Positions 23,542-36,390 are shown, counted from the first letter of the stretch. The stretch: DNA of 64,000 nucleotides from CAXMMR01 sp963692975 (GCA_963692975.2 CAXMMR010000010.1:62001-126000), one strand, 5' to 3'. Notes: generated by a model from the sequence alone, not told the origin. Program-made: numbers and translations.

Positions 23542-25583
23542 TCAGTGCAGCAGGACCGGGTCGAGTTGCGGCCAGTTGCCGGCCGCGAGGGCGGCGCGGG
23601 TGGGCGAGGGCAGCTTCATCCGGGCGGCGTAGATCCAGGTGTAGGCAAGGACGCTCTGGACGAAGCGGCGGGTTTCGTCGAGCGGGATCGTTTCGATGAA
23701 CAGCAGTGGGTCGCCGTGGTCGTTGACGGGCCAGCGGGCGGTGCTGGCGGGGCCGGCATTGTAGGCGGCGAGCAGGCGGAGCAGGTCGCCGTGGATCGGG
23801 CCGCTCCCGGCGAGGTAGCGGACGTATTTCTGGCCGAGCTGGAGATTAAGCGCCGGGTCATGCAGGCGGGCTTCGCGGCCTGTGTAGCGGGCGGGCTCGC
23901 CGGCGATGAAGCCGGCGGTGAGCGGCATGATCTGCATCAGGCCGTGCGCGCCGGCGCCGGAGACGGCGGCAGGGTCGAAATTGCTTTCGACGCGGGCGAG
24001 GCCATAGACCATGGCCCGATCGATGGTGAAGCCGCCGCGCGGGGCGAGGGCCGGCAGTCGGGCGGCAGCGGGCGGCGGGCTGCCGGGCAGCAGGGTTGCG
24101 AACTGGGCGGCGAGGTCCGGCAGGGCGGCGGCGCTCAGGGTGAGCAGCAGGGCGCGGCGCAATCCCGGATCGGCTTCGACCTGCGGCCAGAGCAGGCGGA
24201 ACTCGGCGCGGGCACGGTCCGGCTCGCCGACCTGGAGCAGGGCAAAGGCGCGACGGCCGCCGGGCAGGGCGGCGATGGCGTCGAGGTCAGCCTCGCCAAG
24301 CAATGCGTGGTCAGCCTCGCCAAGCAATGCGTGGTCAGCCTCGCCAAGCAAAGCGTGGTCGGCCTCGCCGAGCAAGGCGTGGTCGGCCTCGCCGAGCAGG
24401 GCGTGGTCGGCCTCGCCGAGCAGGGCGTGGTCGGCGTCGGCGAGCGACGCGTCGGCGTCGGCAGGGCGCGGGCGGGCGCGATCGTCGAGCAGGGCTTGCG
24501 CCGCTGTTTTCAGCAGCGCGTGCTCTGCCTCCAGGAGCAGTGGACGCTCGGCGGTGCCTGGCGGCGTGGCGGGCTGGTCGAGGCCGAGGTCGGCGCGGGC
24601 GATCTGGCCATAGAAGCTGGGCCGGGGGCGGCGGCGGCGGCGCGCAGCAGCCAGGCTCGCGCGCCGGCGGGGTCGTGGGCGTCGCTTCTGACCCGGGCGG
24701 CCCAGAAGGCGGCGGCGGCGCGGCCGTCCGGCATCTCGACCGGAGCGGTCGAGGCGGCCTCGAAGAGGGCGCCGGCGGCGTCAGGCTGTCCGGCGCGCCA
24801 TGCGGCGAGGCCGGCGACGTAGGCGGGCTGGCCGAGGGCGCCGTCGGCGTGCAGCCAGCCGTCGCGGCCGGTGCGCAGCGCCTCGCGGTCGCGACCCCTG
24901 GCCGAGCAGGATGGCGGCGACCTCGCCGCGCAGCACGGCGCCGTAGAGGGCGGGGATGCGGGCGCGGCCAACGAGGTGGAGGGCGGCGTCGGCATCGCCG
25001 GCGCGGGCGGCGGCGAGCACGGCGGCATCCAGGCCGGCCTGGCGTGGCGGCAGCGATGGCGGCGGCTCGGATCCGGGGATGGCGGGCGGGAACGGCGCGA
25101 TCGCCGGATGGCTGCCCGGCGCGGCCGCGTGCAGCAGCAGGCGGTAGATCACCGGGGCATCGGGTAGGTCGGCGTAGCGGCCGAGCCAGTCGGCGAGGCG
25201 CGCGGGGCGGTGGCGCGAGCGGGCGCCGCGATGAGGCGGTCGGCGAGCAGGTGGCCGAGCAGGGTGTCGTCGGTGAGCTCGGCGGTCTCGGCGATGGCGG
25301 CGGGGATGTCGCCGGCGCGCTGCAGGGCGAACAGGCGGCGCAGGCGGGCGGCCTCACTGGGGGCGAGGGGCTGCGGCAGGCCGACGCCGGACGGGCCCCA
25401 GGGCAGCGTGCCCGGGAGCTGCACCCTCGGCACCGCGAGCGCGGTCTCGTCAGGTCCTGATGCCTCCATGGGCGCTGCCTGCGACATGCCCGGGCGCACG
25501 GTGGTGCTGGCCAGGAACGCCGCGCCGGCCAGGAAGGCGCGGGCAGCCGGAAGGCGGGAGAGCGTTGAGCCGATCCCTCGCAT
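23542..25583 (-). pseudogene. Soluble lytic murein transglycosylase, frameshifted
   Basis: The product would be a periplasmic Slt-type enzyme that cleaves peptidoglycan to 1,6-anhydromuropeptides. The intact C-terminal part has the catalytic Glu in YGLARVESNFDPAAVS, then GAHGLMQIMPLTAGF and LLAAYNAGP. The N-terminus has a signal sequence and SEAARLRRLFALQRAGD. Three one-base shifts interrupt the helical middle: a missing base at GGGG 25204-25207, an extra base at CCCC 24895-24898 and a missing base near GGG 24619-24621. Corrected, the reading is continuous (for example RPARLADWLGRYADLPDAPV and FYGQIARADLGL). All shifts are in G/C runs, so sequence error is as likely as real inactivation. Confidence 0.8.
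24286..24429 (-). repeat. 24-bp tandem repeat, six copies, inside slt
   Basis: Six consecutive 24-bp units encode LGEADHAL-type octapeptides on the minus strand, with a seventh degenerate unit to about 24453. The last copies in transcription order are most alike. The repeat keeps frame and lies between the helical superhelix and the catalytic domain. Confidence 0.95.
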
Positions 25584-25705
25584 GGGCGGCGGCGCTACAG
25601 GCGCGGTGACGGGGCTGCAAGGTTATTGAGCAAAGATTACCGGCGAGGCATTTATTTTAGACGCGAGTTCAGGCGTTTACGTCTGGGATGCTCGCGGTTT
25701 CGTGA

Positions 25706-26539
25706 TCAGTCGCGCGGTGCCGGCGGGGGCTGGACGGCGGTGCCGAGGCGATGGCTGAGGGTGAGCAGGTCGGCCCAGGCTTCGGCCTTGCAGGCCGGCT
25801 GGCCAAGCAGCAACGAGGGCGGCAGCATCGGCAGGGTCGGCACCGGCTCGGGCAGGCCGGGGATGGCGGTGTCGAGCCAGCGGCCGCGACAGCGGCGCAG
25901 GCCGCTGGCGTTGCCGTTGACGGTGCGGAGCGCGAGGTTGCCGAACAGCACCAGGTGGCGCGGCGCGAGCAGAGCGAGCTGGCGCTGCAAGAAGGGCAGG
26001 GCTGCGGCGACCACCGCCTCGGAGGGGGCTCGGCCGCCGGGCGGCCGCCAGGGCACGAGCAGGGTCAGGGCGAGTTGGCTGCGGTCGAGGCTGATCGAGG
26101 CGAGCATGCGGTCGAGCAGCTGGCCGGCCGGGCCGAGGAAGGGCCGGCCGGCGCGATCCTCCTCGGCGCCGGGAACCTCGCCGACCAGGACGAGGCCGGC
26201 GGCCGGGTTGCCGTCGAGGCTGACGAGGTGGCTGGCGGTGGCGCGCAGCGCGGCAAGCTCAGGCGGCAGGTCGCCCTCCTGCAGCGCCTGACGCAGGGTG
26301 TCGAGCGTTTGGCAGGCGGCGGCGGCGGCGCGGCTGCGCTCGGCCGGGGTGCCTGCCGGCGACCCGCCGGCCGGAGCAGTCGCCGGGCGGGGGCGCGGGG
26401 GCGGCGCGGCGGCGGGCAAGGCCGCGGGCGTCGTGGAGGGGGCGGCGGGCAGGCGGCGGTCGACGGGCGCCTCGGCGATCGCCTCGTCGGCGCCCCACTC
26501 GATCTGCATCTCCAGCATGGCAAGTGGCGAGCGGTGCAC
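25706..26539 (-). CDS. Family 4-like uracil-DNA glycosylase, divergent active site
   Basis: A 277-residue protein. After a Pro/Ala-rich linker (about 30-70), residues 105-270 follow the alphaproteobacterial UDG pattern: SLDGNPAAGLVLVGEVPGAEEDRAGRPF (GEVPGAEED at 120-128), VPWRPPGGR (162-170) and FGNLALRTV. Two positions are unusual: the Asn of 'NV-PWRPP-NR' is replaced by Leu-Leu, and the His of the C-terminal 'HPAYLL' motif is Pro (PMLPPSLLL, about residue 240). Cysteines for the family 4 Fe-S cluster are absent. Activity is therefore uncertain. The start is GTG 26539; ATG 26518 is an alternative. It is divergent from the ETF-QO gene. Confidence 0.8.
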   Translation of the reverse strand: MHRSPLAMLEMQIEWGADEAIAEAPVDRRLPAAPSTTPAALPAAAPPPRPRPATAPAGGSPAGTPAERSRAAAAACQTLDTLRQALQEGDLPPELAALRATASHLVSLDGNPAAGLVLVGEVPGAEEDRAGRPFLGPAGQLLDRMLASISLDRSQLALTLLVPWRPPGGRAPSEAVVAAALPFLQRQLALLAPRHLVLFGNLALRTVNGNASGLRRCRGRWLDTAIPGLPEPVPTLPMLPPSLLLGQPACKAEAWADLLTLSHRLGTAVQPPPAPRD

Positions 26540-26628
26540 GATATGGCCTCGACGGAGTGCCGGGATGCGGCGTGGGCGGCTTTTACCCGCGGCGGTTCCG
26601 GGTAAGCTAGGGGCAAAGGGGATCGGGG

Positions 26629-28257
26629 ATGAGCGAGCGCGAGGCGATGGAGTTCGACGTGGTGGTGGTGGGCGCAGGGCCTGCCGGCCTGGCCGCGGCG
26701 ATCCGCCTGAAGCAGCTGGCCCCGGATGCCAGCGTGTGCGTGGTGGAGAAGGGCGGCGAGGTCGGCGCGCATATCCTGTCGGGCGCGGTGATCGAGACGC
26801 GGGCGCTCGACGAGCTGCTGCCGGATTGGCGCAAGCGCGGCGCGCCGCTGACGACGCCGGCCGGGCAGGACAGGTTCATGTTCCTCACCGAGCGCTCCGG
26901 CTACACGCTGCCGACGCCGCCGCAGATGCACAACCATGGCAACTACATCGTCAGCCTGTCCAACGTCTGCCGCTGGCTGGGCGAGCAGGCCGAGGCGGCC
27001 GGGGTGGAGATCTACCCGGGGTTCGCCGCCGCCGAGCTGCTCGAGGAGGAGGGGCGCATCGTCGGCGTCGCCACCGGCGACATGGGGGTGACGCGCGAGG
27101 GTGAGCCGGGGGCGAACTACGCGCCGGGGATGGAGCTGCGGGCGCGCTACACGCTGTTCGGCGAGGGCTGCCGAGGGTCGCTCGCCAAGCAGGTGATGGA
27201 GCGCTTCGGCCTGCGCGACGGGGTGGACCCGCAAACCTATGCGCTGGGGGTGAAGGAGCTGTGGGAGATCCCGGCGGCGAACCACAAGCCGGGCCTGGTG
27301 ATGCACACCGTCGGCTGGCCGCTCGACCAGGGCACGTATGGCGGCTCTTGGCTGTATCACTGGGGCGAGAACCTGGTGAGCTACGGCTTCGTGGTCGGGC
27401 TCGACTACAGCAACCCGTGGCTGGCGCCGTTCGAGGAGATGCAGCGGCTCAAGACGCACCCGCTGATGCGGCCGCATTTCGAGGGCGGCAAGCGGCTCAG
27501 CTACGGCGCGCGGGCGCTTTCCGAGGGCGGGCTGCAATCGATCCCGAAGCTCAGCTTTCCGGGCGGGGCGCTGATCGGCGACGCGGCGGGGTTCCTCAAC
27601 GTGCCGAAGATCAAGGGCACACATGCGGCGATGAAGTCCGGCATGCTGGCGGCCGAGGCGGTGGCGGAGGCGATGGCGGCGGCGGTTCCGGAGGCTGAGC
27701 CGTCGAGCTACCGGGCGCGCTTCGAAGCGAGCTGGCTGTATCCGGAGCTGAAGCGCGAGCGCAACGTGCGGCCGGCCTTTGCCAGGCTCGGGCTGCTCGG
27801 CGGCATCGCCTACTCGGCGCTCGACACGGTGGTGCTGCGCGGGCGGGCGCCCTGGACGCTGCATCACAGGCATGGCGACTACGAGACGCTGCGCCCGGCG
27901 GCCGCGGTGCCGCAGATCAGCTACCCGAAGCCGGACGGCAAGCTGACCTTCGACAAGCTGTCCTCGGTGTTCCTCTCCAACACCAACCACGAGGAGAACC
28001 AGCCTTCGCACCTGAAGCTGCGCGACCCCGGGCGCTGGCTGGGGGTGAACTGGGAGACCTATCGCAGCCCGGAGAGCCGATACTGCCCGGCCGGCGTCTA
28101 CGAGGCGGTGGGCGTCGAGGAGGGGGTGCCGCGGCTGCAGATCAACGCGCAGAACTGCGTGCACTGCAAGACCTGCGATATCAAGGACCCGACGCAGAAC
28201 ATCGAGTGGGCGGTGCCGGAAGGCGGCGGCGGGCCGGTTTACCCGGGCGGCATGTGA
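26629..28257 (+). CDS. etfD: Electron transfer flavoprotein-ubiquinone oxidoreductase
   Basis: A 542-residue inner-membrane flavoprotein that passes electrons from reduced ETF to ubiquinone. The N-terminal FAD-binding motif is VVVVGAGPAGLAAAIRL; GDAAGFLNVPKIKGTHAAMKSG is the conserved second FAD/quinone segment. The C-terminal 4Fe-4S domain shows YCPAGVYE and NCVHCKTCDIKDPTQNIEW with all four cysteines. It completes the pathway begun by EtfBA at 11147-12865. The next gene starts with a GTGA overlap. Confidence 0.96.
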   Translation: MSEREAMEFDVVVVGAGPAGLAAAIRLKQLAPDASVCVVEKGGEVGAHILSGAVIETRALDELLPDWRKRGAPLTTPAGQDRFMFLTERSGYTLPTPPQMHNHGNYIVSLSNVCRWLGEQAEAAGVEIYPGFAAAELLEEEGRIVGVATGDMGVTREGEPGANYAPGMELRARYTLFGEGCRGSLAKQVMERFGLRDGVDPQTYALGVKELWEIPAANHKPGLVMHTVGWPLDQGTYGGSWLYHWGENLVSYGFVVGLDYSNPWLAPFEEMQRLKTHPLMRPHFEGGKRLSYGARALSEGGLQSIPKLSFPGGALIGDAAGFLNVPKIKGTHAAMKSGMLAAEAVAEAMAAAVPEAEPSSYRARFEASWLYPELKRERNVRPAFARLGLLGGIAYSALDTVVLRGRAPWTLHHRHGDYETLRPAAAVPQISYPKPDGKLTFDKLSSVFLSNTNHEENQPSHLKLRDPGRWLGVNWETYRSPESRYCPAGVYEAVGVEEGVPRLQINAQNCVHCKTCDIKDPTQNIEWAVPEGGGGPVYPGGM

Positions 28258-29984
28258 GGGGCGCACGCACGCTCGCGGCGGGGCTCGCGCTGCTGCTGCC
28301 CGTCAGTGGACGGGCGGTCGCGGAGCCGCGAGGCTTGACGGCCCCTGAGACCTCGGCGGTGACGGAGCCGCTGCTGCCGGCGGGCGTGCCGGGGCTGTAT
28401 CTCGAGGCGCGGTTCGCCATGGAGGCGGGCGACCAGGAGGCGGCCGCGGCCGATTTCCAGAAGCTCGCCGACGCCGAGGGGCAGGACCTGGCGCTGCGCC
28501 GGCTTGCCTTCGAGGCCAGCCTGATCGCCGGCAGCGCCCAGGCAACCCGGTTCGCCGCCGGGCTGCCGGACGACGTGCTGGCGCAGCTGCTGGTCGGCGA
28601 CCAGCGGGCGGCGGCGGGGGATTGGGCGGGCGCGCGGGCGACCTTCGACGCGCTGCCGGGCAACGGGCTGGGGCAGGTGCTGCAGCCGATCCTGCTCGCC
28701 TGGTGCTACGCCGCGGCCGGCCAGGCCGACGCCGCCCTCGCTCTGCTGCGCACTGCCGCGGGGGCGCAGCATGCCGGCGGGCTGTATGCCATGCATGCCG
28801 CGCTGGTCGCCGATTATGCCGGGCGCGCCGATGCCGGCGGGCTCTACGAGCAGGCGGCGGCCCGGGCCGGCGGGCTGAACCTGCGGCTGGCGCAGATGCT
28901 CGCCAGCTGGCAGGCGCGGCAGGGCCATCAGATGCAGGCGGAGCAGCTGCTCGAGCGGCTGCTCGGCGGCAGCCGGGACCTGGCGATCGCCGCCCCCGAC
29001 CTGCTTGCGGCGGCGGCGCGGCGGCCGGTGGCGAGCCCGGTGGACGGCTTGGCCGAGGGCTACCTGCAGATGGCGGTGGCGCTGCAGCAGCAATCGCCCC
29101 AGCCGGCGCTGCTGCTGGTTCGCCTGGCGTTGGCGCTGCGGCCGCATTTCGGCGCGGCGCTGCTGCTCGCCAGCGAGCTGGAGAGCCAGATGCATCGGCC
29201 GCAGCTGGCGCTCAAGGTGCTGGACGAGGCCGTGGCCGACGACCCGCTGCATGCGGTGGTGGACATGCAGAGGGCCAACCTATTGGCGGCGCTCGGCCGG
29301 CCGGACCAGGCGCGACAGGTGCTTCAGGCGGTGGCGGCGAGCCATCCCGCCAGCCCCGAGCCACTGGTGGCACTCGGCGACCTCAACCGGCAGGCCAACC
29401 ACGACGAGCAGGCGGTCGGGTTGTACGACCGGGCGATCGCGCTGGTGCCGACGCCCGTCGCTTCGGATTGGGGGCTGTTCTTCGACCGGGCGATCGCGCT
29501 GGACGGGCTGCATCGCTGGCCGGCGGCGGAGGCGGACCTGAGACGCGCGCTGGCGCTGTCGCCGGACGAGCCGACGGTGCTGAACTACCTCGGCTACTCC
29601 TATGCGGTGCAGAACCGCGAGCTGGCGCAGGCGCAGGCGCTGATCGAGCGGGCGCTGGCGCACCAGCCGGATGACGGCGCGATCATGGACAGCCTCGGCT
29701 GGGTGCTGCTGCGTCGCGGCGACGCGTCGGGGGCGGTGCATTGGCTGGAGCGGGCCTCGGCGATGGGGCCCAGCGACCCGACGGTGACCGGCCATCTCGG
29801 CGACGCCTATGCGGCGGCCGGTCGGCCGGTGGAGGCGCGCCAGCAATGGCAGCGGGCGCTGCTGCTCCACCCGGACGCCGAGGATCGGGCGCATTTCGAG
29901 GCCGAGCTCGTGCATGGCAGCCCGTCGGTCTCGGCGGCCTCGCTGGTGCGGCCGGCGCCGACGGGCGCCGCCGCGACGCCGTGA
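28254..29984 (+). CDS. Exported tetratricopeptide-repeat protein
   Basis: A 576-residue TPR protein. GTG 28254 overlaps the ETF-QO stop and gives a good signal peptide (RTLAAGLALLLPVSGRAVA). The body is a long run of TPR-type helix pairs; the clearest are at the C-terminus (for example VLNYLGYSYAVQNRELAQAQ, IMDSLGWVLLRRGDASGAV and VTGHLGDAYAAAGRPVEARQ). It likely acts as a periplasmic or outer-membrane-associated scaffold. ispE follows with another GTGA overlap, so ETF-QO, TPR protein and IspE share an operon. Confidence 0.9.
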   Translation: MRGARTLAAGLALLLPVSGRAVAEPRGLTAPETSAVTEPLLPAGVPGLYLEARFAMEAGDQEAAAADFQKLADAEGQDLALRRLAFEASLIAGSAQATRFAAGLPDDVLAQLLVGDQRAAAGDWAGARATFDALPGNGLGQVLQPILLAWCYAAAGQADAALALLRTAAGAQHAGGLYAMHAALVADYAGRADAGGLYEQAAARAGGLNLRLAQMLASWQARQGHQMQAEQLLERLLGGSRDLAIAAPDLLAAAARRPVASPVDGLAEGYLQMAVALQQQSPQPALLLVRLALALRPHFGAALLLASELESQMHRPQLALKVLDEAVADDPLHAVVDMQRANLLAALGRPDQARQVLQAVAASHPASPEPLVALGDLNRQANHDEQAVGLYDRAIALVPTPVASDWGLFFDRAIALDGLHRWPAAEADLRRALALSPDEPTVLNYLGYSYAVQNRELAQAQALIERALAHQPDDGAIMDSLGWVLLRRGDASGAVHWLERASAMGPSDPTVTGHLGDAYAAAGRPVEARQQWQRALLLHPDAEDRAHFEAELVHGSPSVSAASLVRPAPTGAAATP

Positions 29985-30871
29985 TCGGCTTCGCGCCGGC
30001 GAAGATCAATCTGCACTTGCACGTCACTGGCCGGCGGGCGGATGGCTATCACCTGCTCGACAGCCTGGTGGTGTTCGCCGATGTCGGCGACACGGTGGCG
30101 GCGGCGCCGGGCGAGGGTCTTAGCTTGGCGCTTGACGGGCCGTTCGCCACCGGGCTCGCGGCAGCGACGGACAACCTGGTGCTGCGGGCGGCGCGGCGGC
30201 TGGCCGAGCAGGCGGGGGTGACGCCGAACGCGGCGCTGGCGCTGACCAAGCGGCTGCCAGTCGCCTCCGGGATCGGCGGCGGCTCGGCGGACGCGGCGGC
30301 GGCGCTCAGGGTGCTCGGCCGGCTTTGGCGGGTCGACACAGAGCCGAGCGCGCTGGCGCGGCTTGCCGAGAGGCTGGGGGCGGACGTTCCGGTGTGCCTG
30401 GGGCGGCGGTCGGCGCTGATGCGCGGTGTCGGCGAGGTGCTGGTCGACGTGCCGGCGCTGCCGCAGTTCGGCTTGCTGCTGGTCAATCCCGGGGTTGGGG
30501 TGTCGACGGCGGCGGTGTTCGCTGCGCGACCGGCCGGGGTGTCGTCGGCTTGCCGCCTGCCGGCTCTATGGTCCGACCTGGCCGATTTCGTCGCCTGGCT
30601 GGGACGGTTGCGCAACGACCTGGAGGCGCCGGCGCGATCGCTGTGCGGAGCGATCGGGGAGGTGCTGGAGGCAATCCAGGGCCTGCCGGGGTGCCGGCTT
30701 GCGCGCATGAGCGGGTCTGGAGCGACGTGCTTCGGGGTGTTCGACGATCTGGCGGCGGCGCGGCGCGGATCGGCGCTGCTTGAGGGACGGCAATGGTGGG
30801 TGCATGCGGGCGTGACGGCTAGCGAGCCGGCTGCGCCGGCCTGGCGCGGGACGGCGCTCGGCGTCGGCTGA
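29981..30871 (+). CDS. ispE: 4-diphosphocytidyl-2-C-methyl-D-erythritol kinase
   Basis: A 296-residue GHMP kinase of the MEP isoprenoid pathway, phosphorylating CDP-ME. GTG 29981 overlaps the TPR gene stop and gives the conserved start IGFAPAKINLHLHVTGRRADGYH-type N-terminus. The ATP-binding GHMP loop is LPVASGIGGGSADAAAAL; the third motif is ARMSGSGATCFGVF near the end. Length is normal. Together with the upstream genes it forms a tight operon, but the functional connection is unclear. Confidence 0.95.
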   Translation: MIGFAPAKINLHLHVTGRRADGYHLLDSLVVFADVGDTVAAAPGEGLSLALDGPFATGLAAATDNLVLRAARRLAEQAGVTPNAALALTKRLPVASGIGGGSADAAAALRVLGRLWRVDTEPSALARLAERLGADVPVCLGRRSALMRGVGEVLVDVPALPQFGLLLVNPGVGVSTAAVFAARPAGVSSACRLPALWSDLADFVAWLGRLRNDLEAPARSLCGAIGEVLEAIQGLPGCRLARMSGSGATCFGVFDDLAAARRGSALLEGRQWWVHAGVTASEPAAPAWRGTALGVG

Positions 30872-30935
30872 GCGTTCGCCGTCGATGCCGGCTCGCGGCG
30901 GCCATCGAAGCGCCGCAGGAGGTGGCCAAGCGTGC

Positions 30936-33440
30936 ATGATGAGCCCGCGCCGCATCCTCATAGACGGTTCATTAAGGATTTTATGCGAACAAGGCTTACG
31001 GGAACCTGACGAGGCTTGCTTGCTGAAGGTCATGAACTGTGTCGCCTACGAGCATGATCTTCGGCTCGTTGCTTTGTCGGCCGTCATCTGCATCTTGGGC
31101 TGCTACACGACCACGACCCTGATGCATCGGGCCGGCGAGAGCGTGGGCGCGCGGTCTTGTCGTTGGCTGGCGCTTGCCGCCATCGTCTTCGGTTGCAGCG
31201 TCTGGTCACTGCACTTCGTCGCCATGCTGGCGTTCATGCCCGGCCAGGCGATGGCGTATGAGGTCAGCCTGACGGCGTTGTCGATCTTCGTCGCCTCGGC
31301 CGGCGCGCTCTTGGCGCTGCTTGTCTGGCGGGCCTCCATCGGGCGGCTCCTCAGCTCTGCGTTCGCCGGCATTCTGCTCGGGTTGGCCGTCACCGGCATG
31401 CATTATGTTGGCGTCGCCGCGATGAAGTCGTCCGGGGCCCTGGTGTTCAATGCGTCATACCTGGCGGCCTCGATCATCATCAGCGTCATCTTTTCGGTCC
31501 TCGCCCTGTGCCGGGCCGGCAACCTGGGCACGATGGGTCGGCGGCTTGAGATCGCCGGTTGGCTGTCGCTGGCGATCTGCGGGCTGCACTTCACCGGCAT
31601 GACGGCGATCACCGTGGTGCCTGGCGTGGCGGCGGCGGACGGTGGGGTGGTTCTCGGCACCACCACTCTTGCCCTTGCGGTCGGCAGCGTCAGCGTCGCC
31701 GTTTTGATTGCCAGTCTGGCCGCCATCATGATCGAGCAGACCATGACGCAGCGATCTCTGCGAGACCTGCGTCGCATGCGCCTGATGAGCAACGTGGCTC
31801 AGGAGGTGCTGATCGTTCATCGCGACGGCATCGTGCTCGAAGTGAACAGCGCCGGTGAGCGGCTCTTCAAGGCAGCGGCCAACGACATCATCGGCCGCGC
31901 CGTGCTGAGCCTCTTCACGGAGGACAGCGCGTCCGCCCTGATCCGCCGCGAGCGGTGCGAGCCGTTGGCGCGTCCGGCAGAGGAAGTTGGCATCCGAGCG
32001 GACGATGGCGCCCGCATTCCGGTCGAGTTGTCATGCCAGGCTATAGACTATCTCGGCAAGGCAGCGACGGTCATCGCGCTCAGAGACTTGACGGACCGCA
32101 AGCGGCATGAGGAGCGGATTCACTATCTCGCTCGCCACGACGCTCTGACCAACCTGCCGAATCGCTACGCTCTCTTGGAGCGGCTTGAGTTCGCGCTCGA
32201 CACCGCGGCACAGCAACAGAGTGCCATCGCCATCGTCTACATTGATTTGGATCGCTTCAAGCCGGTCAACGACCTGCACGGCCATGCCGCGGGAGATGCT
32301 TTGCTGGTCCAGACCGCCAAGCGCATCCTGGCCGAAATACGATCCTCGGACACCTTGGCGCGGATCGGCGGCGACGAGTTCGTGATGATCCTGACGAGCG
32401 GGGCGCCGCCCGAAAAGGCCTCGGTCATCGCCGCGCGCATCATCGAGGCGCTTCGCAAGCCCTTCCAGTTCGAGGGGCACAGGATCGAGATCGGAGCCTC
32501 GATCGGCATCTCCCTGTATCCTGATGACGGAAGCAGCGCCGACACCCTGATGCGCGCCGCCGATGCGGCCATGTATCGCGCCAAGGCGGAGGGTCGAGGA
32601 GCGCTGCGGTTCTATGAGGCTTCGATGAACGCTCAGCTTCAGTCGCGGCTGCAGCTGGAACAGGAGCTTGCGGGAGCGGTCGAGCGGAACGAGCTGGTCC
32701 TTCACTACCAGCCGATCGTGAACGGCGTCACTGGTGAGGTCGAGACCTTCGAGGCGCTGATCCGGTGGGAGCACCCCACGCGAGGCATGATCGGGCCGGT
32801 GGAGTTCATCCCTCTGGCGGAACAGACCGGATTGATTGACCACATCGGACGCTGGGTGATCGAGACAGCCTGTCGCGAGGCTGCCCGCTGGGCGCACCCG
32901 TGGCGCGTGTCGCTGAACGTCTCGCCGATTCAGTTCCGCCGGTCCGACGTATGCGACGCAATCGGCGCCGCTCTTCAAGTCAACTCGCTCGATCCCGGTC
33001 GCGTTGTCGTGGAGGTCACGGAGGGGATACTGATCAATGACACGTCGAAGGCGGTGGCGACACTTAATCGTTTAAAGGGCATGGGCGTGCGGGTTGCGCT
33101 CGATGATTTCGGGACCGGTTACTCGAGCTTGAGCTATCTGCAGCTCTTCAAGTTCGACAAATTCAAGATCGACAAGTCATTCGTCGGAAAGCTTGGGCAG
33201 AGCGACGATGCGCTGACGATTACCCGGACGATCGTTAATTTGGGTCATAACCTCGCTCTTCAGGTGACGGCCGAGGGTGTGGAGACCCTGGCGCAGCTTA
33301 CGATCCTGCAGACGCTCGGTTGCGACCAGATCCAGGGCTACCTGGTCGCTCGGCCCGGTCCCATGCACACCTTTACCGAAAGCGATCGACTGCGCACGGT
33401 TGCCTTGTTCAGCGAGGACTGTCTGCGCCTCTCGGCCTGA
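30936..33440 (+). CDS. MHYT-PAS-GGDEF-EAL cyclic-di-GMP signalling protein
   Basis: About 834 residues. The N-terminal membrane part is an MHYT sensor with the repeated motifs SLHFVAM, GMHYVGV and GLHFTGM, proposed in the family to bind copper and sense O2, CO or NO. A PAS-like domain (around NVAQEVLIVHRDGIVLEVNS) follows, then a GGDEF cyclase with intact RIGGDEFVMIL and an EAL phosphodiesterase with FEALIRWEHP, DDFGTGYSSLSYL and KIDKSFV, so both activities may exist. ATG 30936 is preferred because AGGAGG lies 13 nt upstream; TTG 31020 or ATG 31032 would start nearer to the MHYT domain, as in homologues. Confidence 0.93.
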   Translation: MMSPRRILIDGSLRILCEQGLREPDEACLLKVMNCVAYEHDLRLVALSAVICILGCYTTTTLMHRAGESVGARSCRWLALAAIVFGCSVWSLHFVAMLAFMPGQAMAYEVSLTALSIFVASAGALLALLVWRASIGRLLSSAFAGILLGLAVTGMHYVGVAAMKSSGALVFNASYLAASIIISVIFSVLALCRAGNLGTMGRRLEIAGWLSLAICGLHFTGMTAITVVPGVAAADGGVVLGTTTLALAVGSVSVAVLIASLAAIMIEQTMTQRSLRDLRRMRLMSNVAQEVLIVHRDGIVLEVNSAGERLFKAAANDIIGRAVLSLFTEDSASALIRRERCEPLARPAEEVGIRADDGARIPVELSCQAIDYLGKAATVIALRDLTDRKRHEERIHYLARHDALTNLPNRYALLERLEFALDTAAQQQSAIAIVYIDLDRFKPVNDLHGHAAGDALLVQTAKRILAEIRSSDTLARIGGDEFVMILTSGAPPEKASVIAARIIEALRKPFQFEGHRIEIGASIGISLYPDDGSSADTLMRAADAAMYRAKAEGRGALRFYEASMNAQLQSRLQLEQELAGAVERNELVLHYQPIVNGVTGEVETFEALIRWEHPTRGMIGPVEFIPLAEQTGLIDHIGRWVIETACREAARWAHPWRVSLNVSPIQFRRSDVCDAIGAALQVNSLDPGRVVVEVTEGILINDTSKAVATLNRLKGMGVRVALDDFGTGYSSLSYLQLFKFDKFKIDKSFVGKLGQSDDALTITRTIVNLGHNLALQVTAEGVETLAQLTILQTLGCDQIQGYLVARPGPMHTFTESDRLRTVALFSEDCLRLSA

Positions 33441-33566
33441 GCAACTCACCGCAGCGACAACAGGGCTGATCCGTGCGCCTCGCCGCGCCCTCGACGCATT
33501 GCCAAGCAGACGATTCACGGACCGGTTTCAGGTCGCCCCCGGCAGGTCGCAGGCTGCGTTTCGGCG

Positions 33567-36237
<2,671 letters not shown>

Positions 36238-36290
36238 GTGCGCGGCTCCTAGAGGGTGTTGTGACGCTTAGGCGATGCGGAAGGAAGCGC

Positions 36291-36390
36291 CTTCTTTTTC
36301 TGGAGAAAAAGAAGCAAAAAGACTTTGCGAGTTAAGAGAGTGACCTCTTATCGAGCAAAAATTTTTTGGTTCTTTTTTCTAAAAAAGAAC
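36291..36390 (+). repeat. Family A repeat, copy A6
   Basis: GAAG-type hairpin 36291-36314 with a CTGG loop, and GAAC-type hairpin 36369-36390. It lies between glyS and ppdK, both on the minus strand. Confidence 0.8.

Noticed and set aside
24286..24429. Regular 24-bp repeats considered as a possible CRISPR array
   Set aside because: The units are directly adjacent without spacers and encode an octapeptide in frame with the transglycosylase gene.
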